Origin: Bacteroidales bacterium
GTDB taxonomy: Bacteria > Bacteroidota > Bacteroidia > Bacteroidales > GCA-2748055
DNA: 64,000 nt
Direction of reading: 5' to 3'
Assembly: GCA_021738565.1 (NCBI GenBank)
Contig: JAIPBT010000003.1
Span: forward strand, 62,001 to 126,000
Below the pieces are notes generated by a model that saw only the letters and a program-made list of their open reading frames with translations, searched no databases and had not been told where the DNA came from. This document shows, in pieces, positions 1 to 10,094 of the stretch; the first letter of the stretch is position 1; each line of letters begins with the position of its first letter. Position numbers and translations under genes: made by a program.

Positions 1-1563
<1,563 letters not shown>

Positions 1564-2310
1564 CTACACAAAATCTTTGTACATCCTGCTCACTGTATCC
1601 CAGTTCACAAGATTCCAGAAATTGCTGATGTATTCAGTACGCTTGTTCTGGTATTTTAGGTAATAGGCATGTTCCCAGACATCAATGTTGAGAATTGGGG
1701 AACCTTTAACAGTGGCAATGTCCATGAGCGGGTTGTCCTGGTTCGATGTAGCAACAACTTGCAGTGCCCCCTCTTCATCAACGATGAGCCATGCCCATCC
1801 GGACCCGAACTGGGTTGCAGCTGCATTTGAAAACAACTCTTTGAAGGCATCGAATGATCCAAATGAATCCTCAATGGCCTCTAACAATTCACCCTCAGGT
1901 TGGCCTCCCCCGTCCGGACTCATGAAATTCCAGAATAGTGAGTGGTTGAAATAGCCACCTCCGTTATTCCTCACCCCTGGCCCATACTGGGAAATATTGG
2001 AAAAAATTTCATATATATCATCTGTTTCAATGCCCTCTTCTGCAAGCGCGGCATTGAATTTCCTCGTGTACCCCGCATGGTGCTTTCCATAGTGAAGTTC
2101 CATTGTCTTGGCATCGATGTATGGCTCAAGTGCATTAAAATCATAGGGCAATTCTTTCTGGACAAATCCTTCAGAATCTGTTGTGATAATAGTGGAGATG
2201 AGGGCTGCGTCCTTGCCCTTTGTATTTACACATGATGATTGTAGCAGAACCAAAAACAGTGCACCTGCTCCAAGGATCATAGAAGTTTTAAAAAAATCTG
2301 TCTTTTTCAT
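1564..2310 (-). CDS. Exported Fe/Mn superoxide dismutase, predicted lipoprotein
   Basis: Dismutates superoxide to oxygen and peroxide. Of 248 residues the first ~30 form a hydrophobic signal sequence ending LLQSSC, a relaxed Bacteroidota-type lipobox, so the enzyme is probably lipidated and lies outside the cytoplasm. The mature part is a complete Fe/Mn SOD: metal ligands are visible as the His in MELHYGKHH, the His in NHSLFW, and the Asp and His in DVWEHAYY. Start is ATG 2310 (MKKTDFFKTS). A second SOD without signal peptide lies at 48535-49137. Family certain; lipidation inferred because the -3 position (Gln) is unusual. Confidence 0.93.
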   Translation of the reverse strand: MKKTDFFKTSMILGAGALFLVLLQSSCVNTKGKDAALISTIITTDSEGFVQKELPYDFNALEPYIDAKTMELHYGKHHAGYTRKFNAALAEEGIETDDIYEIFSNISQYGPGVRNNGGGYFNHSLFWNFMSPDGGGQPEGELLEAIEDSFGSFDAFKELFSNAAATQFGSGWAWLIVDEEGALQVVATSNQDNPLMDIATVKGSPILNIDVWEHAYYLKYQNKRTEYISNFWNLVNWDTVSRMYKDFV

Positions 2311-2464
2311 TGCTTTTTAAAGTTTTGATGGTTTGAAATAATAACACCGAACGGGGGGAATTGTTTAAAACAATCTGCTGACGGATAATTCTGGCGTTGT
2401 CATTTTATTCATGATTTCCGGCAATCTGGCTCAGAAGATTCGTTTTTGTATCCAGGTTACAAGG

Positions 2465-5440
2465 TCATTTCAATGCTATGATCCCTTTGTTGCTTCTCCC
2501 GTCGATCTTTATGACCAGGGGATCTTTGAAGCGCACATGACGGATCATTCCATTCTCAAAAACGGCTGGCATCTCAGTGAGCATATCGACATTATAATAG
2601 CCGTCATTCATATAAGGATTGATCGTCATATAACCTACCCTGAAAGAGGTCAGGTTCTGGAAAAAATGCGTTCCCTGGCTTGGATCAATGCGGTAATTTT
2701 CCAGTCCCGATTCAATAATGACACGTGATTCGGATATTTGTGCCCATTTAACAGGAATTCCGAGCCATTGATCGGATGATCCCCACCGACCCGGGCCAAT
2801 CAGAACATAATTCTGCTTCTGGTCTCTGAATTTTGCATTCAGGACCTCGATCTCAGAGGCAAGGAGCTTGCTTTCCGATGCCTTCCATTTTTCGGGATTG
2901 ATGTAGACTATATCCCTGATATCAGGGAAAATACCGTTCCCAAGAGCAGCGTCGGAACTGACAATGGTTTTTTTATCATTGATCTCTCCGACAACAATAT
3001 CACTTGCCTGGTCCGATTCAACGATTGGGCGTATTTGAAGCAAATTGAATACATGCCTTTTTGCTTTATCCTCACTCATATTCACCGCAAACTCGATCTC
3101 TATGGGAAGGTTCATCTCTTTTTGCCCGATATCCAGCAGGTCCTTCAGTATCCTCGCCATGGGGAAACTCTCATGCTGGAGAACACCGGCAAACGTAAGT
3201 AAACGCTTGCCTTTCCCCTGCATACCATCCCTGAGTATATCATTGTCGTAGTCGTAAACAGATACAAGGTGCCTCAGTGAAGGATCAAAATCAATGTTCT
3301 TAACTTCTATCCTCAACAAGTTGACTCCATCATTTGTAGAGGCCACAAAACTTTTGTCATCCATATCCAGTCCATAAAAATAGCGTTGCGTTTCCCGCAG
3401 TGCCTGGTCGGGAGAGGACAATTGCAGTATATTGTTCGGATGTTTTGGAGAAAAGCGAAGGGACAATCCGCCATCCACGATGTACTTTCCAAGTCCGTAC
3501 GCGATCTTAGCTATGCCATCCTCAGGTTTTTCAGGTGCAATCGGGTAGAAATTAATGGACCTTGCAACTCCTGAGATGGTAGGATAATAAAGATTCTTGT
3601 AAACCGAACCACAAACCTCCTGCAGCACGATCCCCATCTTTTCTTCGTCGATCACATTGGATGTTGCTGCAATATATGCCTTGCTGCTCCTGAAATAGAC
3701 TGAAGCGTAAACCGACTTTATTGCCATTGTAAGGATCTCCATTGTATGGGCCATATCCGCTTTATTGATCGGGATCATGTAGGTCGAATAAATACCCGCA
3801 AAAGGCTGGTAATGAGAATCTTCTAATTTACTTGAAGAACGAATGGCAAGTGGTGCCTGCACATATGAAAGCAAAGTATAAAGGTCCTGATGGAGCTCGC
3901 CTGTAAACCTTGCATTCACAAAATGATGAAGGATCTCATCGTCCGACCGGTCGGAGATGGCGATCTTATACAGGTCGTTCATCTCCATGAATTTGTCGAA
4001 TACATCGGTACTCAATACCACGGTGCGGGGAACTGTAAAGGCTACATTCTCATATTTATCAAAAAGCTTGTATTTCTGTATCACGGAATCAATAAATGCC
4101 AGTCCCCGTGCTTTGCCTCCTATTGAACCCTGTCCGATCCGGGAAAATGTCCTGTATTCATCATAGGTCCTTCGATCGAACTCTGCTATAATTCCCCTTC
4201 CCTTACTGATTCTGAAACTTGAAATGGCTTCATGGATATAGGAACGAACATCGTCAATATTTTCAAAATCCTCTTTCCTGATGTATTTAAAAAGCTGGGC
4301 GACTGGAAATATAGCCCTGGCATTCAGCCATTTGGAAAAATCATTCTTCTCTGCATGGTATGCCAGGACCCGGTCAGGGATCTCCAGTATCTTTTGCTGG
4401 AATGCCTGCAGATCAGACGCCCTTCCTATGGGCATCCCGGTATCTGAATCCACAAATACAAATTCTCCGAAACCAAAATGTGAAATGATGTAATTCCTGA
4501 TATCAATTGAAAGAGTTTTTGAATATTTATGAACAAAACCCGCCTCATATTTCCTGGCCAGCTTGTCGTTTGAAATATCAGAAGATTGAAGAAGGACAGG
4601 CATGTGGGGATTATTCTTCCGTATCTCCTTTAACAATCTTAATCCCAGCTTATGTTTTGTATCCCTTTTGTTGTTCCTTTTAAAACTTACGTCAGAAATG
4701 ATGCCCAGCATGTTGTTGCTGTATTTCTGGTATATCTGCATGGCTTCATCATAGGTCTTGGCCAGTAATATTTTCGGCCGCCCCCTCATCCTCAGCATCT
4801 TCTGGTGTTCGTTCAGGGCCTCTTTCATAAACTCCCTTGATTGCTGAAGCACAATGCGATACAACTCAGGCAGGTAGCTTGAAGTATACCTGATTGAATC
4901 CTCAACAAGCATGATGGTCTGAACACCGATGACCTCAATGTCGTTGTCAGCATTCATCTTGTCCTCGATCAGTTTTATGATCGCCAGAAGCAGGTCTGTG
5001 TTGCCCAACCAGCAGAATACATAATCTATGGCTGAGAGGTCCTCTTTTTCAAGTCTGAGACTCACTTCCCTGTTGAAATGCGTCAGAACGACAATGGGTA
5101 TGTCATTATAGCTTTCCTTGATCCGTTTGGCCAGGTTAAAAGGATCGATATCAGCAATATTCAACATCTCGATCACCAGGTTAATATCCTGGTTTTCCAT
5201 GATCTCAAATGCCTCTTTGGATGTATTTGCCTGGATGAATGATGGCGGATACCTCAGGTTGAGCGAAACGTATTCATTAAATATCTGTTCATCAATCCTG
5301 CCATCCTCCTCCAACGTAAAGAAATCATAGTTACTGCTGATGATCAACACTTTCCTGATTCTCTTCTGCATCAGCATGTTGAAAGCAGTATGACTGAAAT
5401 CTATGGTCGGATAACCCAATTCACGCTGATTATTATCCAT
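2465..5440 (-). CDS. Receiver-receiver-PPDK_N (PEP synthase-type ATP-grasp) protein, 991 aa
   Basis: Function unknown. Residues ~28-160 are receiver-like but without a phospho-acceptor Asp. Residues ~173-325 form a second receiver with acidic pair E180-D181, acceptor D250 (ISDV), S286/S287 and K305, carrying an insert of about 45 residues after the first helix. Residues ~430-806 match the nucleotide-binding PPDK_N domain of PEP synthase: GGKARG at 441, RSSSKLED at 534, SGVARS near 623, closing LLQIRPI at 800. The last ~185 residues (GPGRWGSSD at 882) resemble only the neighbouring paralogue. There is no swivelling phosphohistidine motif and no PEP-binding barrel, so it cannot make PEP alone. 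It starts 2 nt after the paralogue's stop. Confidence 0.85.
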   Translation of the reverse strand: MDNNQRELGYPTIDFSHTAFNMLMQKRIRKVLIISSNYDFFTLEEDGRIDEQIFNEYVSLNLRYPPSFIQANTSKEAFEIMENQDINLVIEMLNIADIDPFNLAKRIKESYNDIPIVVLTHFNREVSLRLEKEDLSAIDYVFCWLGNTDLLLAIIKLIEDKMNADNDIEVIGVQTIMLVEDSIRYTSSYLPELYRIVLQQSREFMKEALNEHQKMLRMRGRPKILLAKTYDEAMQIYQKYSNNMLGIISDVSFKRNNKRDTKHKLGLRLLKEIRKNNPHMPVLLQSSDISNDKLARKYEAGFVHKYSKTLSIDIRNYIISHFGFGEFVFVDSDTGMPIGRASDLQAFQQKILEIPDRVLAYHAEKNDFSKWLNARAIFPVAQLFKYIRKEDFENIDDVRSYIHEAISSFRISKGRGIIAEFDRRTYDEYRTFSRIGQGSIGGKARGLAFIDSVIQKYKLFDKYENVAFTVPRTVVLSTDVFDKFMEMNDLYKIAISDRSDDEILHHFVNARFTGELHQDLYTLLSYVQAPLAIRSSSKLEDSHYQPFAGIYSTYMIPINKADMAHTMEILTMAIKSVYASVYFRSSKAYIAATSNVIDEEKMGIVLQEVCGSVYKNLYYPTISGVARSINFYPIAPEKPEDGIAKIAYGLGKYIVDGGLSLRFSPKHPNNILQLSSPDQALRETQRYFYGLDMDDKSFVASTNDGVNLLRIEVKNIDFDPSLRHLVSVYDYDNDILRDGMQGKGKRLLTFAGVLQHESFPMARILKDLLDIGQKEMNLPIEIEFAVNMSEDKAKRHVFNLLQIRPIVESDQASDIVVGEINDKKTIVSSDAALGNGIFPDIRDIVYINPEKWKASESKLLASEIEVLNAKFRDQKQNYVLIGPGRWGSSDQWLGIPVKWAQISESRVIIESGLENYRIDPSQGTHFFQNLTSFRVGYMTINPYMNDGYYNVDMLTEMPAVFENGMIRHVRFKDPLVIKIDGRSNKGIIALK

Positions 5441-5442
5441 TG

Positions 5443-8400
5443 TTAATGATTTAAATCATTCCTATTGCAATGCCCGTCGTTCAATATTACAGAAATTCCT
5501 TTTTTGCCATCCATCATGACGCAAAGGGATTTCTTGAATTTAACATGCCTGATAAATGACGTTTCCTCCTCGACCTTTTGCTTTTCAAGCATCTTCCAGG
5601 ATATTACCGAACCGGGGGAATCGTGTTGTATACTGAAATACCCAACATTCATCGATGTAACATTATGAAAGAAATGTGATCCGAGGGATGCATCCAGGGG
5701 AAAATCCTCCAGGCTGGTCTCCACAATGACACGGGCATTGGAAATCTGTGACCACTTGACCGGGATCCCGATAAAGGGGTCTGCAGTACCCCACCTGCCG
5801 GGGCCCAGCAGAATATAACTCCTGCCCCTTTTCATCATCCTTTTATTGATCGCCTCAAGTTCCGATGCAATGTCCCTGGTCTTTATTTTATCAAAAGCTG
5901 TAGGCTTGACATAAATGACATCATGAATGTTGTCAATTTTACCATTGCCCATGCTTTGTTCTGCCAGCATCAGGATCTTATCCTTCTCCAATTCGTCAAG
6001 TTCGAAACTGAACTCGTTCCCTGTTCCAAGCATAGGTTTGATCTGTAAAAGGTGGAATGAAGGTTTCTGGTTGGGCGCCTTGTCAAGGTCAAGTGCATAT
6101 TCAATTTCAATCGGTGATCCCAAAGCTTCCTTCCCGACATCCAGGATCAGTTTGAGCGTTTTGGTAAGGGGGACATACTCATATTTGAGAATGTTGGCGA
6201 AGTTCAGGATCCTGGGGCCTGCTGAAGATATTCCCGGTTCGATGCGATCATTATCAACATCGTATACCGACGCCAGGTGCTTCAGTACTCCATCCTGTTC
6301 AGCTGTGGAAATATCCAGCTTGATGAGGTTGGCTTCGCTTCCGTTCTTCACAAAGTCAACATCCGTACTTTTCATATCCAGTGCGATGAAATTCACCTGG
6401 GAATCCTTGTACAGTTTCATCGGGGAATTTACTTCCAGGGACGGATATACCGGGGAAAAACGATAGGACCTCTCCCCGTTTACCACATAATGGCCAAGTC
6501 CCAGTGCCGCAAGCGCATAACCATCTTCTGGCTCCATGTGTGCTATGGGGTAATAATTATGGGATTGTGCTGTTCCGCTGACATGCGGATAAAAATAGTC
6601 CCGGTGCACTGTTCCGACAACTTCTTGTAGCACAACGCCCATTTTCTCCTCTTCAAGTTTAAAATTTATCGCCTCAAAATACCCTTTTGAATGGGGAGAG
6701 TAGATGGAAGCATACACCATTTTAATACAATCCGACAGTTGCTTTAATCGTTTGTTGAAGGAAGGATCATTGTTCGGGATCAGGTAGGTGTCGAAGATGC
6801 CGCTGAATGGCTGCATGGTGGAATCCTCAAGCAAACTTGATGACCTGATCGCCAGGGGCCTGTTAAGCTGCTTCAGCAGGCCTTTCAGTTTCTTCTCAAG
6901 GTTATAAGACAGGTCTGACTCAATAAATATTTTACGCAACTCATCGTATGGCAACTCCTGCCGGATTACATCCTGTAAGGAGTTTCTTTCAATGAAAATA
7001 TCAAATTCATCCGTACCAATAATGCAGGTTTTCGGTGTGCGAATGTTTATTTCAGGAATGATCTCAGGAAAGTTCAGGTTATAGATCAGGCTGTTGATGA
7101 ATGCACATCCCCGGCCTTTCCCTCCCAATGGACCTGTGCCCAGGCTCACTATATTGGTCTCGTCAAGAATGGCCGACTCTTCGAAATTAATGATCTTACC
7201 GATGTTCGACTCGTTCCTGTATTTTTTTATAACATGCTTCAGGTAATCCCTGAATTCATCCGGAGTTTTAAAATCTGTCACCCTTACAGGATGGATCATC
7301 TTGGCAATTTTCAGTTCTCCCCTTGCCATCAGCCACAGCGAGAAATGGTTTCTCTTTCCGTGATACACCAGTGACTCTACAGGAATGGTCTCGATCTGCT
7401 GCTCAAATTCCCGGAGTGATTTTGCCTCGGCGATCTTTTTACCGCTGGCATCCTTGTAAACAAAATTACCGAAACCAAGGTGATGTGAAATAAAATTCCG
7501 GATGTCCTGGAGGAGGGTATCTGAATTCTTGTTGATAAATGTACTTTTTAATTCATATGCCTTCCTGGAATTTGCAATATCCGATGACTGTATGACAGTG
7601 GGCAATCCATTGACCACATTTTTTGCATGCTGAACGAGACTGAAACCCGCGTTTTCATCCATATGCCCGTCTTTTATGAACTTGACATCAGAGATCAGGC
7701 AAAGCAGGTTATCCATATGTTTGACGATCAACTCCAGCGCCTCTTCATAGGTTGATGCAAGCAGGATTTTCGGACGTGCCCGAAGACGCAGCACCTTGAA
7801 CAGGTCATCTGTACTTACATCATCAATGATCCGTTTTGTCTGTTCCATCACAATGTTGTAAAGCAAAGGAAGGTACCGGGAATAATACTTCTCTGAATCC
7901 TCTGTAAGAAGAATTACTTTAACCATTCCGATCTGGGTGTCATTCTCCACGTTGACCCTGTCCTCAAGGTGTTTTACCATGGCAAAGAATATACTGGAGT
8001 CGCCGTTCCAGACAAACAATTTATCTATTTTGCTCTGTGCAGGATTGGCCTCTTTGAACCTGGATATTTCCTTGTCGTTATTAAGCAGGACATAAATCGG
8101 GATATAGGGATATTCATCCTTTACCTTACCGGCTATGATCATTGGTGTAACACGGTCCGTCCCGATCATAAGTATTACCAGGTCAAAATGATGTGTATTG
8201 AGCTGCTCCATGGCCTCATCATAATTGGAAACCCCTGTGACCCTTGGCATTGAAGTAAGATTCAACTGGTGATATTCCCCCAGTATGTGTTCAGAGAACC
8301 TTCCTTCCTTCTCTATACTGAAGGCATCATACAGTGTGGCCACCAGCAAAATCTCCTTGACTTTATAAGGCATCAGGTCATGGAATATATCCCGGTTGGC

Positions 8401-8943
8401 ATTTTGCTTGTTCAGGAATTTCTGCAGCAGCATCCGGGAATTGATCTCGCCGGGCTTTTTCATCTGGCTGATCTCTTTCTCCTTCCTGATATAGTCCTCC
8501 TCTTCACTTTTATACAGGAGTTTCCTTGCATGGATGCTGTTCAGGTAATTCTCAAGTATCGATGAAAGGTTATCGATCAGCTGCCGTTCTTCCCTGAGGA
8601 ACGGACCTTCATCTTCATCCTTGAACTGCTTCAGGTAGAAAACTTCAATTTCACCGTTCCGGTTATCAATTGTATTGAATCGTGATGACTGAACCCAATT
8701 GCTTTCCCTGAATCCCGGACTTGTAAAATATTTGTCCTCAAGCCTTATCCTGGCAACTGTCATTTCCGGGTATTGCCAGGCAACCGGTATGATCCCTGCA
8801 ATTTGTTTAAGGGTATCTTCAACCGGGCGGTTCTCTTTGATAATCTGGTTGGTGTGATTGATACATGTCAGCTCCTTCAGCCGCTCCTTTCGTTCGGCGA
8901 TCAATCTTTGAATGTCTTCTTCTGATCTGGGGGTCTGCTCCAT
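5443..8943 (-). CDS. GAF-like/receiver-receiver-PPDK_N protein, 1166 aa, tandem paralogue
   Basis: Same architecture as the downstream 991-aa protein plus an extra N-terminal module. Residues ~20-145 look GAF-like, then a short coiled segment, a degenerate receiver (~195-330), and a second receiver (~340-490) with E348-D349, acceptor D419 (ISDV), S453/S454 and K472. The PPDK_N region has GGKG at 607 and RSSSLLED at 700. The shared C-terminal block includes GPGRWGTADPF. Phosphohistidine and PEP-binding domains are absent. I chose ATG 8943 (MEQTPRSEED); the frame stays open to TTG 9009 but that stretch looks non-coding. korB ends about 85 bp upstream, so korA-korB and this pair may be co-transcribed. 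Role unknown; phosphorylation-controlled use of ATP is inferred from domains. Confidence 0.85.
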   Translation of the reverse strand: MEQTPRSEEDIQRLIAERKERLKELTCINHTNQIIKENRPVEDTLKQIAGIIPVAWQYPEMTVARIRLEDKYFTSPGFRESNWVQSSRFNTIDNRNGEIEVFYLKQFKDEDEGPFLREERQLIDNLSSILENYLNSIHARKLLYKSEEEDYIRKEKEISQMKKPGEINSRMLLQKFLNKQNANRDIFHDLMPYKVKEILLVATLYDAFSIEKEGRFSEHILGEYHQLNLTSMPRVTGVSNYDEAMEQLNTHHFDLVILMIGTDRVTPMIIAGKVKDEYPYIPIYVLLNNDKEISRFKEANPAQSKIDKLFVWNGDSSIFFAMVKHLEDRVNVENDTQIGMVKVILLTEDSEKYYSRYLPLLYNIVMEQTKRIIDDVSTDDLFKVLRLRARPKILLASTYEEALELIVKHMDNLLCLISDVKFIKDGHMDENAGFSLVQHAKNVVNGLPTVIQSSDIANSRKAYELKSTFINKNSDTLLQDIRNFISHHLGFGNFVYKDASGKKIAEAKSLREFEQQIETIPVESLVYHGKRNHFSLWLMARGELKIAKMIHPVRVTDFKTPDEFRDYLKHVIKKYRNESNIGKIINFEESAILDETNIVSLGTGPLGGKGRGCAFINSLIYNLNFPEIIPEINIRTPKTCIIGTDEFDIFIERNSLQDVIRQELPYDELRKIFIESDLSYNLEKKLKGLLKQLNRPLAIRSSSLLEDSTMQPFSGIFDTYLIPNNDPSFNKRLKQLSDCIKMVYASIYSPHSKGYFEAINFKLEEEKMGVVLQEVVGTVHRDYFYPHVSGTAQSHNYYPIAHMEPEDGYALAALGLGHYVVNGERSYRFSPVYPSLEVNSPMKLYKDSQVNFIALDMKSTDVDFVKNGSEANLIKLDISTAEQDGVLKHLASVYDVDNDRIEPGISSAGPRILNFANILKYEYVPLTKTLKLILDVGKEALGSPIEIEYALDLDKAPNQKPSFHLLQIKPMLGTGNEFSFELDELEKDKILMLAEQSMGNGKIDNIHDVIYVKPTAFDKIKTRDIASELEAINKRMMKRGRSYILLGPGRWGTADPFIGIPVKWSQISNARVIVETSLEDFPLDASLGSHFFHNVTSMNVGYFSIQHDSPGSVISWKMLEKQKVEEETSFIRHVKFKKSLCVMMDGKKGISVILNDGHCNRNDLNH

Positions 8944-9029
8944 ATCAATATTTATAAATTCATACAGACCGGTGAGCTTTAAGTGAACTGTGCGCAATGC
9001 ACACAACAATGCAAATTAAAGATCAGATC

Positions 9030-10067
9030 TTAAGATTTTTGATCGATCCTGAACACATTTCCGCTATTGATCAGGTCATTCACGGTCTTGATCTTTGAGT
9101 GCTTCTGTGCATTGGTCACCTGGTCGTGCATCAATGATTCAAAGACGGTTGATTCTGCAGCCCTGACAACACCCATTGCGACCGGAAATTCCGGCAACCC
9201 CATTCTGACAAGGTTATAATGGGTTGAATCATCCGGGTTGGTGGCATCATGAACGAGTATGTCGTCTTCTGTAATGCCATCTTCTCCAATGGTAACAACC
9301 TCCATCTTATTGCAATTGTACCTGATCCCCTTGTCCCTGTTTTTACCGAATATCATCGGTTCCCCGTGTTTCAGGTAAACCTGGTGATCATCCCGCACCT
9401 CCTTGCCTGTGATCTCCTTGTGCACTTCATTGGCAAAAATGACACAATTCAGGAGCACTTCCACAACCGATGTACCCTTGTGCTGTGCAGCCTTCAACAA
9501 TACATCCTTCATCATTTTCGGATCGGTGTCAACAACGCGTGCAAAAAAAGTACCCTGAGCTCCCATGGCAAGTTCCCCGGGCTGAAACGAATTCTCTATG
9601 GTCCCCTCGGGGGAGGTCTTGGTAATACTGCCCTTGGGAGTGGTGGGTGAGTACTGCCCCTTGGTCAGACCATAGATCTTGTTGTTAAACAGGATAATGT
9701 TAACATTGATATTTCGTCTGATAATATGTATGAAGTGGTTTCCTCCAATGGCCATGCTGTCTCCATCACCGGTAATCACCCATACACTGAGATTGGGATT
9801 TGCCGTCTTAATACCGGAGGCGATGGCGGTGGCCCTTCCGTGCAAACTGTGAAATCCATATGTATCAATATAATAAGGAAACCTGGATGAACAGCCGATG
9901 CCGGAAACAAAAACAACATCCTCTTTCCTGACCCCGGTTTCAGGTATTGTACCCTGTATTGACGCAAGCACCGCGTGAGCGCCACAGCCGGCACACCATT
10001 TGACTGGTGTATCCAGTTTAAAATCTTTTCTTGACAATGTACCGGTCTCAATTATTTTTTCTGACAT
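9030..10067 (-). CDS. korB: 2-oxoacid:ferredoxin oxidoreductase, beta subunit
   Basis: Thiamine-diphosphate subunit of a 2-oxoacid (probably 2-oxoglutarate) ferredoxin oxidoreductase, making acyl-CoA and reduced ferredoxin in the cytosol. Seen: WCAGCGAHAVL near the N-terminus, SRFPYYIDTYGFHSLHGR, and the ThDP-binding GDGDSMAIGGNH followed by FNNKIYGLTKGQ. It has 345 residues from the ATG at 10067; a TTG at 10076 three codons upstream is possible but less likely. It follows korA by 27 nt. The 2-oxoglutarate assignment rests on similarity to KorB-type sequences; pyruvate or branched 2-oxoacids cannot be excluded. Confidence 0.92.
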   Translation of the reverse strand: MSEKIIETGTLSRKDFKLDTPVKWCAGCGAHAVLASIQGTIPETGVRKEDVVFVSGIGCSSRFPYYIDTYGFHSLHGRATAIASGIKTANPNLSVWVITGDGDSMAIGGNHFIHIIRRNINVNIILFNNKIYGLTKGQYSPTTPKGSITKTSPEGTIENSFQPGELAMGAQGTFFARVVDTDPKMMKDVLLKAAQHKGTSVVEVLLNCVIFANEVHKEITGKEVRDDHQVYLKHGEPMIFGKNRDKGIRYNCNKMEVVTIGEDGITEDDILVHDATNPDDSTHYNLVRMGLPEFPVAMGVVRAAESTVFESLMHDQVTNAQKHSKIKTVNDLINSGNVFRIDQKS

Positions 10068-10094
10068 ATCGCTCAAATTTATAACAACTGGTTA

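Noticed and set aside
5927-6466. 179-codon plus-strand frame inside the 1166-aa gene
   Set aside because: Antisense to a well-conserved PPDK_N region and Ser/Leu-rich in the way reverse-strand shadows are.
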